Shown here: one piece after another, positions 17,613-27,654 of the stretch | Layout of the letters: each line of letters starts with the position of its first letter | Position numbering within the stretch: the stretch's first letter is position 1 | Source: an uncultured Roseburia sp. | GTDB lineage: Bacteria; Bacillota; Clostridia; Lachnospirales; Lachnospiraceae | Assembly: GCA_934309475.1 (NCBI GenBank) | Contig: CAKRDK010000002.1 | Span: 243,002 to 307,001 of the forward strand | Length of the DNA: 64,000 bases | Reading direction: 5' to 3' | The notes under the pieces: model-generated | Told to the model about the DNA's origin: nothing | Database searches by the model: none | The model's input: only the letters and a program-made list of their open reading frames with translations | Made by a program: the position numbers and the translations under genes

Positions 17613-19418
17613 CTAATAAACATAATAATCATGAATTGTAGAGGCATCTAATTTTGCCACAAAACCGGCATCGTTTTCATAGACTTTCTCCAGTGAATCC
17701 CAGTAATCCGGGTTATCCTGATAAATCTGGCTCTTGTCATCCGTTAAGACAACCACATAATTTGCGCCACATTCTTTCAGTTTCTCATAGTAGGCAATAT
17801 GGTCTGCTGTCACAAAATCCCAGCCATTCAGACGCTGGTTTGTAATCGCCTGGAACCAGATGTCATCCTGATACCAGCTGCAGATTGCAACCATATCTTC
17901 CCCTTCTTCGAGAAGATTGTCATAGACCCAGTGATAGATTTCCATTTTCTCATATGGATATCCCCCCTGCATATAAAGATTGTAGTTGTATGCATAAATA
18001 TCATTATATGCTCCAGACTTAACACTAATATCAAACAATGAATTTACCTGTTGGATTTTTCCCTCAAATCCGGTAAAAAACATTGCAAGTACACCAAGCC
18101 ATACAATAAAATATGAGATTACAATTCCCATCATCTGTTTTGCCACACGGCATGCGCCCTTAAAACATAAAAACATCAATGGTACCCACATCAAAAATGG
18201 TGTCTTATAAAAATAGTAAGAAGATACCCTTCCCATCATTCCCAATGTAAACAATGCCACCATAAACGCTGCATGGTAAATAAACAGGAAGTTCACCACA
18301 TGATTTTTCTTCTCTTTTATCTGCATTACGAACTCATATAACGCTAACGGCAGAAATGGAAGATAATTCGAATAGAGTTCACGATAAATTCCTCCCTCTT
18401 CGTTAATGGCGTTTCCAACCGTTAGTCCGTCTGTAAACAGTCCAAAATATGTGTACGCAAGTCCGATAATACAAGGAATCAAAAATACCGACAGACAGAC
18501 AATAATAGTATCTTTTGAAACCAGTTTTTTCATACCATGCTGCTTTACAAAGATGCATGTGATAATTGCAAAATAGGTCACCGGCATAAACAGTACATAA
18601 CATTCAAACAGGGCGAGACATCCCAGCGACAGCATAACGATTACAAACCATCTGTTCATCTCATCCTTCAAATATATGGTTGTCAGTTCCACCAGCATCA
18701 GCACTATTGTGATACCCATTCCAAGATACACAAATCCATACAAGATACTGTTAAGTGGATATTCATACATGTAAATCAGTGCTACAACGACTCCCGCAAC
18801 TTTAGCGAAACGGTTTGTCATATACCGGCGAATCATTCCAAAGAACATCAGGCCTGCTAATCCCCAGTTGATGATGTCGCTGAGAACGAATGGCTGGTAC
18901 ATATAGTCCATGCTCCGGAATGGCAAAAACAATTCCAAGAACAAACCATTAAACAGCGCAGAATAAAACATATTGTTGACACACTGATTCTGAATCACAT
19001 CGATTGCCGCTTTCAGATGTGCCGCCGGGTCGATTGTTCCATAATTGATATAGAAATTCAGACCGGAACAATGAATTTTCCAGAATAAAAGTAATACTGC
19101 AAGTAAAATCACACCGAAAATCACATCAATTTTTTCATAGCAGTATGTCTGTAGTTCTTTTTTCTTCCAAATGAAAAACCAGAATGCTGCTGCCGCCGCC
19201 AAATCCAGGATTCCCATGGAAATAATATTAATCGGAAGACCGATTGTATTTAAAATTGCTGCCATAAACGTCTGATAACAGGTGGTCATCAAAAAAGAAA
19301 TTGCCACCCACGTCACCAGATATGTCTTCTTCTCTGTCTTCTTCACAAGCAAAAAGCCGCTTGCAAGGGCAAGCCATGCCAGACAGTAAAAAATTGTAGC
19401 GAATATTGAACCGTTCAA
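17613..19418 (-). CDS. Large polytopic membrane protein, GT-C-like, unknown function
   Basis: 601 residues with about 12 predicted hydrophobic helices and a soluble C-terminal domain of about 120 residues. A loop with 'NYGTIDPAAHLKAA' follows the early helices and could be the acidic site of a GT-C transferase; this is inference. Translation most likely starts at TTG (19418), since a perfect AGGAGG lies seven bases upstream and no better ATG is near. It lies 20 bases downstream of a DUF2142-like gene in the rhamnose locus, so a role in adding or modifying sugars outside the membrane is plausible. I do not recognise a named family. Confidence 0.75.
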   Translation of the reverse strand: MNGSIFATIFYCLAWLALASGFLLVKKTEKKTYLVTWVAISFLMTTCYQTFMAAILNTIGLPINIISMGILDLAAAAAFWFFIWKKKELQTYCYEKIDVIFGVILLAVLLLFWKIHCSGLNFYINYGTIDPAAHLKAAIDVIQNQCVNNMFYSALFNGLFLELFLPFRSMDYMYQPFVLSDIINWGLAGLMFFGMIRRYMTNRFAKVAGVVVALIYMYEYPLNSILYGFVYLGMGITIVLMLVELTTIYLKDEMNRWFVIVMLSLGCLALFECYVLFMPVTYFAIITCIFVKQHGMKKLVSKDTIIVCLSVFLIPCIIGLAYTYFGLFTDGLTVGNAINEEGGIYRELYSNYLPFLPLALYEFVMQIKEKKNHVVNFLFIYHAAFMVALFTLGMMGRVSSYYFYKTPFLMWVPLMFLCFKGACRVAKQMMGIVISYFIVWLGVLAMFFTGFEGKIQQVNSLFDISVKSGAYNDIYAYNYNLYMQGGYPYEKMEIYHWVYDNLLEEGEDMVAICSWYQDDIWFQAITNQRLNGWDFVTADHIAYYEKLKECGANYVVVLTDDKSQIYQDNPDYWDSLEKVYENDAGFVAKLDASTIHDYYVY

Positions 19419-19438
19419 ATTCTTTCCTCCTAGTTATT

Positions 19439-21241
19439 TTAAAATCCACTGATACAGAGCTGCCAGACTGCACTCAGCAGCACAAAGGATGATATTCCTA
19501 TGATTATTCCTCTGTACCAGTCTTTCCGCGCATTATTTTCCACACGGACTGACCCAAAGACATACAATACCGGGAACATGACCTGAAGCATATAGCGGTA
19601 CTGGCATCCTAAAATCGTATCTGACTCCAGCGGCGTGTATGCAATATACATGGCTGTCGCTGCAAGGCAGATTGCTCCAAATGACATCAGCAGTGTCACC
19701 ACCTTTGGCTGCCATTTCACGTAGCTATCGCATTTCTCCCTGTCCGTAAATGCTGTCACAAGCAACAGCGCCTGCAACACCAGAGAATACTTCGCAGTAC
19801 CAAAATAGTGAAGGTAGGACAGATAAGTCTGTCCGGCTTCGAGCGACGCATAATCCCACAGAAATGTCAGCAATGTCTGAATATATATAATTGGGTGATG
19901 CAAAATGTAAGCCGTCTGTCCCGCTGCATCTACTCCGCTTCCACCTCTGGTATCCTCAACGGCTCCACCGCTTGAAAGAATAAACGGAACAGCAAAGGTT
20001 GCAAGCACTGCAAGGGTTGCAAGCAGTACGCAGATTCGGAAAATCTTACACTGTTTCTCCGTTGCAAATTTCTCTTTTGGAAGAAATGCTGCAATCAATA
20101 CCATCGACACATAGATTGCCTTTGGGCTTACACCGAGCACAAAGGCCCCTATCATAATGACAAGATCCGGTATTGTTATCTTTTTGTCCGGCTCCTGAAT
20201 CTCTCCAATGAAGTAGCAGAATCCCAACATAATAAAGCCTATCATCCATGGATCTCTCGCATAGGATGATGCCATCAGGATACATGGCGGCAACATTCCG
20301 ACTACCGCTGCTATCATCTTACCGGATTTTATCTTTCGGATTCCAAAGTAAAGCAAGATGGCATATACCAGAAGGTTACACCATTTTCCAAGTATGAACA
20401 CCAGACTGTACGGAAGGCTTAACGCTCTTCCCAATGCAAGTCCGACTGCGGATGGGAGGTAGCACCAGTTCTGCAGCGTCGGAAGGATTCTTCCGTCCGC
20501 TCCCCAGACACCACTTGCATCATCTGCATTCATTTTTTCCACCCATGCTTCATGTGCGTCTTCCGTATAAATATTATGTTCCAATGCCGTATCCACAAAG
20601 CCGTTTAAAATATCGGCATCCCCGAGCGTCATACGTCCGTCTAAAATATGCGACAACATCAGTGCATTGTGAAAATGGGCTTCATCATCCCATGAGATTC
20701 CACACGATACCGGCAAAACTGTAACATACACAGTTCCAATCAACATCACTGCGAGGAACACTGCCATCTCTACGCGTTTGATCAGCATATCACGATAACA
20801 GATAAAAATACTAATCAATGCTGTAATGACAAATGCAAAAAATGCCTTTCTAAAATTAAAATCTGCCGTGATTCCCTCTTTTGCAGCAAGCGCAAGCACA
20901 CGCTCTATGGCAAGGGCAAGCACGATATCTGCCACTATCACCAGAATATTTTTCTTCCAGTTATGGTTTCTTAAGCCCTTAAACCAGTCCACAATAAAAT
21001 TCTCTATGATGGCAAGCCAGCCATAGAGCAACGGGATTCGTCCAAACAATGCCACCAGCGGAAACGGCATAATACATGCCAGCGCCATCTTCCATTTCGC
21101 CGGATATGGTCCAACCCACGCACGGCAGATTACAACGATGCCGAGCAGCATGCAGATCCAGACCGGAAGCATCCGCTTTATCCAGAGGATAATTTCTTCC
21201 TTTTTCCCACCCTGAGTTTTCACTTCTTCTGATTCATTCAT
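19439..21241 (-). CDS. DUF2142-family membrane protein
   Basis: 600 residues with about 12 membrane helices. The sequence SWDDEAHFHNALMLS in the first outer loop and SSYARDPWMIGFIMLGFCYF are typical of DUF2142, a family of GT-C-fold proteins in surface polysaccharide clusters. The N-terminus is charged and cytoplasmic, then helices start at about residue 25. Proposed role: membrane glycosyltransferase using a lipid-phosphate sugar, unproved. AGGAG lies ten bases before the ATG. A terminator-like hairpin at 21296-21339 separates it from rfbB, so it may depend on partial read-through. Confidence 0.82.
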   Translation of the reverse strand: MNESEEVKTQGGKKEEIILWIKRMLPVWICMLLGIVVICRAWVGPYPAKWKMALACIMPFPLVALFGRIPLLYGWLAIIENFIVDWFKGLRNHNWKKNILVIVADIVLALAIERVLALAAKEGITADFNFRKAFFAFVITALISIFICYRDMLIKRVEMAVFLAVMLIGTVYVTVLPVSCGISWDDEAHFHNALMLSHILDGRMTLGDADILNGFVDTALEHNIYTEDAHEAWVEKMNADDASGVWGADGRILPTLQNWCYLPSAVGLALGRALSLPYSLVFILGKWCNLLVYAILLYFGIRKIKSGKMIAAVVGMLPPCILMASSYARDPWMIGFIMLGFCYFIGEIQEPDKKITIPDLVIMIGAFVLGVSPKAIYVSMVLIAAFLPKEKFATEKQCKIFRICVLLATLAVLATFAVPFILSSGGAVEDTRGGSGVDAAGQTAYILHHPIIYIQTLLTFLWDYASLEAGQTYLSYLHYFGTAKYSLVLQALLLVTAFTDREKCDSYVKWQPKVVTLLMSFGAICLAATAMYIAYTPLESDTILGCQYRYMLQVMFPVLYVFGSVRVENNARKDWYRGIIIGISSFVLLSAVWQLCISGF

Positions 21242-21295
21242 AAACTGTCAATCTCCTACTCTTGTATCAAAAATGCGATTTTTACCCCACAAAGA

Positions 21296-21339
21296 ATATA
21301 GGGCAGGAATTCTTCAAACTTCAATTTCCCGCCCTATAT
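21296..21339 (-). terminator. Hairpin terminator after rfbB
   Basis: ATATAGGGC (21296-21304) pairs with GCCCTATAT (21331-21339), and the stem extends inward through GGAATT and AATTTCC with a small bulge. It lies 34 bases beyond the rfbB stop. The trailing sequence on the minus strand is TTCTTTG, a modest T-run. Confidence 0.65.
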
Positions 21340-21373
21340 GTGTGTATCGCTCTACTGTCGTTGTAGAAACTCC

Positions 21374-22459
21374 TTATTTGTTGCTATACATATCTTCGTA
21401 ATATTTCTGATAGTCACCGCTTGTTACGTTCTTCATCCACTCTTCATTCTCAAAGAACCAGGCGATTGTCTTCTTGATACCTTCTGCGAACATTGTCTCA
21501 GGTTCCCAGCCGATTTCAGCTTTAATCTTATCAGGAGCGATAGCATAACGTCTGTCATGACCCTTTCTATCCTCTACGTAAGTAATTAAATCTTTACTGA
21601 CATTAGCTCTTCTCGGATCGTTCTCCGGAAGCATCTCAAGTAACGTATCTAAGATAATGTTGATAATCTCGATGTTACGTTTCTCGTTATGTCCACCGAT
21701 GTTGTAAGTCTCGCCGAGACGTCCCTTTTCCTGTACCATGTCAATTCCCTTTGCATGGTCATCTACATATAACCAGTCACGGATGTTCATTCCATCACCG
21801 TATACCGGTAATTTCTTACCCTGTAATGCATTGTTGATAATCAATGGAATTAATTTCTCCGGGAACTGGTAAGGTCCATAGTTGTTAGAACAGTTTGTGA
21901 TATTAGCAGGGAAATGATAAGTATCAATATATGCTTTTACCAAAAAGTCTGAGGAAGCCTTACTTGCTGAGTATGGGCTGTGTGGCTGATATGGTGTTGT
22001 CTCGTAGAAATAGCTTGTACCATCATCCTCTAAGGAACCATATACCTCATCTGTAGAAACATGAAGGAATTTCTTTCCTTCCTTGAATGTACCGTCCGGT
22101 AATTCCCATGCTGCTTTTGCACAGTTTAACATTACGGCTGTTCCAAGTACGTTTGTCTTCACAAAAACTTCCGGATTCTTGATACTTCTGTCAACGTGGC
22201 TCTCTGCTGCGAAATGTACCACGCGGTCAATGTCGTTCTCCTCAAAAATCTTCATGATTGCATCTTTATCTGTAATGTCTGCTTTCACGAATGTGTAATT
22301 ATCTCTATTCTCGATATCTTTTAAGTTCTCTAAGTTACCAGCGTATGTCAATGCATCCACATTGATAATTCTGATTTCATTGTCATACTTTCTAAACATA
22401 TAGTGAATATAGTTGGATCCAATAAATCCTGCTCCACCTGTTACTAAATAAGTTCTCAT
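21374..22459 (-). CDS. rfbB: dTDP-glucose 4,6-dehydratase
   Basis: 361 residues of the extended short-chain dehydrogenase family. TGGAGFIGSNYIHYM is the NAD-binding glycine motif, HFAAESHVDRSI and HVSTDEVYGSL carry substrate-binding residues, and YSASKASSD holds the catalytic Tyr-x3-Lys. 'NCSNNYGPYQFPEKLIP' and 'GDGMNIRDWLYVDDH' are characteristic of RmlB. It converts dTDP-glucose to dTDP-4-keto-6-deoxyglucose. A strong AAAGGAGG precedes the start. Unlike many clusters the four rfb genes are spread out with membrane proteins between them. Confidence 0.97.
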   Translation of the reverse strand: MRTYLVTGGAGFIGSNYIHYMFRKYDNEIRIINVDALTYAGNLENLKDIENRDNYTFVKADITDKDAIMKIFEENDIDRVVHFAAESHVDRSIKNPEVFVKTNVLGTAVMLNCAKAAWELPDGTFKEGKKFLHVSTDEVYGSLEDDGTSYFYETTPYQPHSPYSASKASSDFLVKAYIDTYHFPANITNCSNNYGPYQFPEKLIPLIINNALQGKKLPVYGDGMNIRDWLYVDDHAKGIDMVQEKGRLGETYNIGGHNEKRNIEIINIILDTLLEMLPENDPRRANVSKDLITYVEDRKGHDRRYAIAPDKIKAEIGWEPETMFAEGIKKTIAWFFENEEWMKNVTSGDYQKYYEDMYSNK

Positions 22460-22492
22460 TTTGAGAAATCCTCCTTTATTGTAGCTAGATGT

Positions 22493-22522
22493 ATTCTAAC
22501 ATTATTTTACAATAGATTGCAA
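22493..22522 (-). promoter_or_regulatory. Promoter before rfbB
   Basis: TTGCAA (22517-22522) and TAGAAT (22493-22498) on the minus strand are spaced by 18 bases, giving a leader of about 28 bases before the rfbB ATG. Confidence 0.5.
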
Positions 22523-22536
22523 CTTTTACCGCAATC

Positions 22537-23376
22537 CTATCTTACGAAAATCTTCAAGTAGACTGACGCCATAAAGCAGCGTAATCTGCGGATAAGCACA
22601 CTCAGTTCCACCTCAAATCCGGAAAGATGAAGTGCTTCTTTGTTCTTTTCCAATAGATGACGGTGTTCTGCGACGTAGATTGCAGTCTTCTGTTTATCTT
22701 CGCCCATAACCTGTCCCGTATTGGAATCATTTCTGACCCTGAAAAAATTCAAGGATTCATGTATGATATAAACATCGCCTAATTTTGCGAGTTCTACCCA
22801 GAAATCATAGTCTAAAATGTAAGTGTAATCGGTGTCAAATCCACCGACTTTCTCATATGCACTTTTGCGAAATGTATTTGCCTGCGGTGCTCCAAAATAA
22901 TTTTTTACAAAAAATCCTTTTCTCGCAACCTTGCTTCCGGACACAAGGCCTTTAGCTCCAAAGCGCTTATAAAAGCCCTTTCCGTTCCCATTCAGGTCAA
23001 CCAGCTTTGTATCACTTTCCGCCATCACTGCAGACGGATGTTCTATCAGAGCCTGTACTTCTTTCTCCAGTGCATTCTCTGCCAGCAAATCATCTGCACA
23101 TACGAGTTTGATAAACTCGCCCTGGCATAACTCAAGACAATGATTCCAGTTGCCGGACATTCCGAGATTATTCTCATTGTGATACACCCGGACTCTACCA
23201 TCCTTCGCTGCATATTCCTGCAGCACTTTTAAGGTATCGTCCTTCGAATTATCATCCACAACAACCAGTTCTAAATTCTGATATGTCTGCTTCAAAATAG
23301 AATCAATCGTCTCCCCGATATATTCTGCATTGTTATATGCCGGAATACATACACTGACTAACGGTTTTTCCATCAT
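22537..23376 (-). CDS. Family 2 glycosyltransferase
   Basis: 279 residues. VSVCIPAYNNAEYIGETI and VVDDNSKDDTL are the GT-A nucleotide-binding features and VCADDLL the acidic metal site. The ATG begins immediately after the rfbD stop (TAAATGATGG), so the two genes are coupled. Its place between rfbD and rfbB suggests a rhamnosyltransferase, but this rests only on neighbourhood. The C-terminal segment (RRLRCFMASVYLKIF) is basic and hydrophobic, consistent with membrane association. Confidence 0.9.
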   Translation of the reverse strand: MMEKPLVSVCIPAYNNAEYIGETIDSILKQTYQNLELVVVDDNSKDDTLKVLQEYAAKDGRVRVYHNENNLGMSGNWNHCLELCQGEFIKLVCADDLLAENALEKEVQALIEHPSAVMAESDTKLVDLNGNGKGFYKRFGAKGLVSGSKVARKGFFVKNYFGAPQANTFRKSAYEKVGGFDTDYTYILDYDFWVELAKLGDVYIIHESLNFFRVRNDSNTGQVMGEDKQKTAIYVAEHRHLLEKNKEALHLSGFEVELSVLIRRLRCFMASVYLKIFVR

Positions 23377-24252
23377 TTATCCTAAAAGTCCTTTCAAATA
23401 TGCATCCAATGCATCATGCCAGTCTGCCATCATGAAGTCACTGGTCAGTTTTATCATGTAGTTTTCCAAAATAGAATATGCCGGTCTGTTTGCAGATGCC
23501 GGATTCATCTCTTTGTACTGCTTGCTTGTCACATGGTTGACTTTGGTTGTCTTTCCAGCTTTCTTAAAAATCTCTTCTGTAAAGTCAGCCCAGTTTGTAT
23601 CTCCCTCACAGGTCGCATGGAAAAGTCCATAGTTCTCGGTTCCTTCAAGGAAGTGAATCATTCTTGCTAACTCAGCCGCGCTGGTCGGGGAACCTAACTG
23701 GTCACATACAACGCTGACCTCGTCATGATTTTCAGAAAGTCCAAGCATTGTCTTTACAAAGTTCTTGCCATCTCCATATAACCATGCGGTTCTCAGAATG
23801 AAGTGATTTCTCGCAAATTCTTTTACGAACTTCTCACCTTCTAATTTCGTCTTTCCGTATGCGCTGACCGGATTCGGTGCATCAAATTCGGTATATGGTT
23901 TTGTTCCATTTCCTTCAAACACGTAATCCGTAGAAACATGAATCATCTTAGCGCCAACTTCCGTAGCTGCAATACTTAAGTTTCTCGGTCCGATTGCATT
24001 AATCTTATATGCAAGATCCCACTGTTCTTCACATTTATCTACATTTGTATGTGCTGCACAGTTAATAATTGCATCCGGCTTTGTCTCTCTTGCCAATGCC
24101 AACACTGCGTCCACATTTGTGATGTCAAGAGAAACAATCCCGTCCCCTGAAACCACATCCGTATTTACAAATTCAATTCCATCATTTGCATATTCTTTTC
24201 TTATTGCACGTCCAAGCTGTCCGTTACAGCCTGTTACCAGAATCTTCTTCAT
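23377..24252 (-). CDS. rfbD: dTDP-4-dehydrorhamnose reductase
   Basis: 291 residues. KKILVTGCNGQLGRAIRKE is the NADPH-binding motif, NCAAHTNVDKCE and STDYVFEGNG follow, and YGKTKLEGE has the catalytic Tyr-x3-Lys. It carries out the last step to dTDP-L-rhamnose. The longest ORF begins at 24273, but GGAGG lies six bases before the ATG at 24252 and the shorter form starts with the conserved MKKILVTG, so 24252 is used. It is the first gene of the surface-polysaccharide cluster. Confidence 0.96.
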   Translation of the reverse strand: MKKILVTGCNGQLGRAIRKEYANDGIEFVNTDVVSGDGIVSLDITNVDAVLALARETKPDAIINCAAHTNVDKCEEQWDLAYKINAIGPRNLSIAATEVGAKMIHVSTDYVFEGNGTKPYTEFDAPNPVSAYGKTKLEGEKFVKEFARNHFILRTAWLYGDGKNFVKTMLGLSENHDEVSVVCDQLGSPTSAAELARMIHFLEGTENYGLFHATCEGDTNWADFTEEIFKKAGKTTKVNHVTSKQYKEMNPASANRPAYSILENYMIKLTSDFMMADWHDALDAYLKGLLG

Positions 24253-24316
24253 TCCATGCCTCCAATTAAACAATTTTCTATCTTCTATCTCAAATATTTC
24301 AAAAATGCACCGTCTA

Positions 24317-24344
24317 ATTTTACATCATATCCCACAGATGTCAA
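24317..24344 (-). promoter_or_regulatory. Sigma-A promoter at the head of the surface-polysaccharide cluster
   Basis: On the minus strand a consensus TTGACA (24339-24344) is followed after 16 bases by TAAAAT (24317-24322). The transcript would start near 24310 and have a leader of about 58 bases before rfbD. Confidence 0.7.
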
Positions 24345-24390
24345 GTTTTTCAAAAATTTGTGCATGTTTTTTCGTCTTTATTGCGTCTTT

Positions 24391-24657
24391 TTATGCATCC
24401 CCAAGACCATTTTCAATCTCTTTCACAAGGTCTTTCAATGCTTCTTCTTCATCTTCTCCGTCACACATCAATGTAATCTCATCACCGGATTTGATGCAGG
24501 CACCTAGCACGCTTAAAACGCTCTTGGCATTCGCGGTATTCCCGCGGTACTCAAATGTCACCTGGGATTTGTACTGCATCGCCGCCTTGCATAAGTTGCC
24601 GGCCGGTCTCAGATGAAGTCCGGTCAGATTATTAATGACCACCTTCTGACTAACCAT
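24391..24657 (-). CDS. ptsH: HPr-family phosphocarrier protein
   Basis: 88 residues, the normal HPr length. LTGLHLRPAG keeps His15, the residue phosphorylated by enzyme I, and NAKSVLSVLG keeps Ser46, the site used by HPr kinase for CcpA-dependent catabolite repression in Firmicutes. Leu replaces the usual Ala after His15. Both regulatory sites being intact argues for a true HPr; a Crh-like or dedicated paralogue is less likely but cannot be excluded without the rest of the genome. AAGGA precedes the ATG. It sits alone between glmM and the rhamnose cluster. Confidence 0.88.
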   Translation of the reverse strand: MVSQKVVINNLTGLHLRPAGNLCKAAMQYKSQVTFEYRGNTANAKSVLSVLGACIKSGDEITLMCDGEDEEEALKDLVKEIENGLGDA

Positions 24658-24774
24658 GAATCCTTCTGTCCTTTCTACAATCTCTGCTTATTATAAAAGA
24701 TGATTTCTCTATAATCTATTAATACTTTCTTAATTCGCTTTTTTTCGTAAATCGAATTTTTTCTCTTTGTGGTG

Positions 24775-26124
24775 TTAAACCATAATTTTTGTAATCAAAT
24801 CTGCAAGCTTTTCTGCTTCTTCCTCGATTACTTTCTGATCCTTTCCCTCAATCATGACACGAACCAGAGGTTCTGTTCCGGAAGGACGAATCAGGACTCT
24901 TCCTTCTCCGTTAAACTTCTGTTCTAACACCTGAATCGCATCTGCGATTTCAGTATACTCCATAAATTTGTCTTTTTTGTGATTTGGCACCTTTGCATTT
25001 ACCAGTGCCTGTGGAAGCACTTCCATCACCTCGGCAAGCTCCGACAGTTTCTTTTTGGTGTCCACCATCACTTCTAACAGATGCAATGCTGATAAAAGTC
25101 CGTCTCCGGTTGTATTATCATCCAAGAAAATCACATGACCGGACTGCTCACCTCCGATGTTGTAACCGTTTGCCAGCATGTTCTCCAACACATAGCGGTC
25201 GCCGACCTTGGTCTTTTCAATATGGATACCGTTTTTCTCTCCCATCAGGGAAAATCCGAGGTTTGTCATAACTGTAACTACAATTGTATCTTTTTTTAAT
25301 GTGCCCTTCTGCTTCATGTAATTTCCACAGATTGCCATAATCTGGTCGCCATCTACCAGTTTACCGTTTTCGTCTACCGCAAGCATCCGGTCCGCATCGC
25401 CGTCAAATGCAAGTCCGATATCTGCTTTTTCATAGACAACACGCGCCTTCAATTCGTCCATATGGGTAGAACCACAGTTTGCGTTAATATTCGTTCCATC
25501 CGGCTCCGTGTGAATCGCCACCAGATTAGCACCAAGGTCTTTTAATGCCTGCACGGATGTATGGTAGGATGCTCCCTCCGCACAGTCAATGACAATCTTT
25601 AAACCGCTCAAATCAACCGGAACTGTCTTCTTCATAAAGCTGATGTACTCATCCGCCATGTCAAAACGGTATTCTACTTTTCCAACACCGGTTCCAATCG
25701 GAAGTGTTACATCCTTCATATCAGAACGAATCAATGCCTCAATCTCATCCTCTAATTCATCAGAAAGTTTGTAACCGTCACCGTTGAAAAATTTAATTCC
25801 GTTAAATTCCATCGGATTATGTGACGCTGAAATAACAACTCCTGCGTCCACCTTATGCATTCTGGTCAGATACGCAATCGCCGGTGTCGGCATAACTCCT
25901 ACATAAATTGCATTTGCACCCACAGAACAGATTCCTGCTATCAGCGCATTTGCCAGCATTCCTCCTGAAATGCGGGTATCGCATCCCACGATAATTGTCG
26001 CCTGATGCTCCTGCTCCTTTGTCAGAACATACGCTCCGGCCTGCCCCAATTTCGTTGCCAGCTCTATTGTAAGTTCTGAACCTGCTACACCTCGTACGCC
26101 ATCCGTACCAAACATTCTTGCCAT
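24775..26124 (-). CDS. glmM: Phosphoglucosamine mutase
   Basis: 449 residues. [11 protein letters not shown] opens the protein, [17 protein letters not shown] holds the phosphoserine, [13 protein letters not shown] is the metal loop, [10 protein letters not shown] the sugar loop and [12 protein letters not shown] the phosphate loop. It converts glucosamine-6-phosphate to glucosamine-1-phosphate for peptidoglycan and UDP-GlcNAc. The longest ORF begins at a TTG (26142); the ATG at 26124 is preceded by AGAGGA and begins at the conserved MARMFGTDG, so it is chosen. It closes the cdaA-cdaR-glmM operon; in other Firmicutes GlmM binds and restrains CdaA. Confidence 0.97.
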   Translation of the reverse strand: MARMFGTDGVRGVAGSELTIELATKLGQAGAYVLTKEQEHQATIIVGCDTRISGGMLANALIAGICSVGANAIYVGVMPTPAIAYLTRMHKVDAGVVISASHNPMEFNGIKFFNGDGYKLSDELEDEIEALIRSDMKDVTLPIGTGVGKVEYRFDMADEYISFMKKTVPVDLSGLKIVIDCAEGASYHTSVQALKDLGANLVAIHTEPDGTNINANCGSTHMDELKARVVYEKADIGLAFDGDADRMLAVDENGKLVDGDQIMAICGNYMKQKGTLKKDTIVVTVMTNLGFSLMGEKNGIHIEKTKVGDRYVLENMLANGYNIGGEQSGHVIFLDDNTTGDGLLSALHLLEVMVDTKKKLSELAEVMEVLPQALVNAKVPNHKKDKFMEYTEIADAIQVLEQKFNGEGRVLIRPSGTEPLVRVMIEGKDQKVIEEEAEKLADLITKIMV

Positions 26125-26196
26125 TTTATAATTTCCTCTCAATTCCTTTTCTCTATCTCATTTTATGCACCGTTTCCGGTCCCGTCTTTCTCTTTC

Positions 26197-27654
26197 TTAC
26201 GAATTCGACTTTCCGTTTTTGCTGCCGGTCTTCGTTGTAGAACTATCGCTCTTATTCGTTTCCGTATCTTCCGAGTCATCTTTGGTGTCTGTGCTGTCAC
26301 TGCTGTCTGAGCTCTCGGAACCATTCTCCGTGCTGCTCCCGGTATTACTGCTGTCGGAAGTGTTCTCATCATCCGTTTCCTCTGACGCGTCTGTCTCCTT
26401 TGCCGACAGATTTACCGTTGCCGTAACACTCGTCTTCACTTCGTAAATACTCTCATCAATATCCCAGCTGACCTGAACCATATGAACGCCCTCGGTAAGT
26501 CCGCTTGCATCCACCGTACCTCTGATGTCATCTGCAGAAAGCTTCTCTACGTCAGACTTCAATCCGCTGACTGTTACTTTAACGGTATCAACCTCGAATT
26601 TGGCATCGTAAGAACTTGATACATTCGTAAGCGTCAGATTGGTAACCGGAACATCAAAATCTTCCGTCACTCTCTGCTCAATATGAACCGTCACGCTTAC
26701 CTTGCTGGCATCTTTATCCACAAGCGAAATGCCGGTCGGCAGATAAGAGGAGATATCAACCTCTTTCGCAATATCCTCTGCCGCACCGGATACATCCAAC
26801 ACTTCCTCCGGAATATCAATTGCATCAATTGTATTCAAAGCACTTGCCGTTCCTTTTACCACCACTGTCTCTGGACTGTACTCCATGCCGGTTATCTCAT
26901 AGCTGTCCTGCGGCGTACCGGTTGTATGGAACTGTACGCTGACTTCCTTCGTATTTAAAATCGTTGCCGATACCGTCACCACATCAAGACTTAACGTCAG
27001 CTTCGTGGTATCCACAACATTTCCATCCTGATCGTAGAGTACCGGAATGACATTATCCGTAATGTTGGTCGACATTCCATCCACGTTAATCGTTGCAACT
27101 GCGGAGTTTACCTGATTTACAATGGATTCCGGTCCTGAAATATTAATTACATTCGTAGTATCAATTGTTACATCTCCCAAGGCACAGCCACTCATAACCG
27201 TCCCCTCTGTATTCGCTGTAATCATGACTTTCTTCTTTGTCAAATCTTCCAGTGAAACTGTCACGTATTTTGTCCGTGAAGTCACCGTTACCTGCGATGT
27301 GTAACGCGTCGGCGTAATGGTAATCGGTATCTGATACGTGCCTGACTTTTCATTGTATTCGATTTTCTCCATATTAGCTGTTGCAGAAAAATCTGAAGCA
27401 CTGATTTTATCTAAGTAACTACGCTTTGCCGAAATACTGAATGTGACGGATGTACTGTCGTTTGTCACCTCATAATACTTCTCTAACGTATCCATATAGC
27501 TGACATTTTCCAGCGTAACCGTTGTCGTCAATTCCTTTGTCTTGGTCGGATCATCAATATTCACAACCACAAGCCAGAGAATTACCGCAAAAAAAACAGC
27601 TAATATCTTGAGGCTAAAATTATTCGTTAATATCTTGACCAGCTTTTTTACCAT
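26197..27654 (-). CDS. cdaR: YbbR-domain regulator of diadenylate cyclase
   Basis: 485 residues: one N-terminal membrane helix (ILAVFFAVILWLVVVNI) and then several YbbR repeats in the extracytoplasmic part (residues about 45-410). A low-complexity tail of about 75 residues rich in Ser, Thr, Asp, Glu and Asn follows. CdaR contacts the membrane part of CdaA and tunes c-di-AMP synthesis. The reading frame overlaps the cdaA end by 35 bases, so translation is coupled. The acidic hydroxyl-rich tail is not part of the usual domain and could reach into the wall or be a glycosylation target. Confidence 0.93.
   Translation of the reverse strand: MVKKLVKILTNNFSLKILAVFFAVILWLVVVNIDDPTKTKELTTTVTLENVSYMDTLEKYYEVTNDSTSVTFSISAKRSYLDKISASDFSATANMEKIEYNEKSGTYQIPITITPTRYTSQVTVTSRTKYVTVSLEDLTKKKVMITANTEGTVMSGCALGDVTIDTTNVINISGPESIVNQVNSAVATINVDGMSTNITDNVIPVLYDQDGNVVDTTKLTLSLDVVTVSATILNTKEVSVQFHTTGTPQDSYEITGMEYSPETVVVKGTASALNTIDAIDIPEEVLDVSGAAEDIAKEVDISSYLPTGISLVDKDASKVSVTVHIEQRVTEDFDVPVTNLTLTNVSSSYDAKFEVDTVKVTVSGLKSDVEKLSADDIRGTVDASGLTEGVHMVQVSWDIDESIYEVKTSVTATVNLSAKETDASEETDDENTSDSSNTGSSTENGSESSDSSDSTDTKDDSEDTETNKSDSSTTKTGSKNGKSNS

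Noticed and set aside
26165..26446. Ser/Val/Leu-rich plus-strand ORF opposite the cdaR tail
   Set aside because: It is the antisense of the Ser/Thr/Asp-rich low-complexity tail of CdaR, a common cause of false long ORFs.
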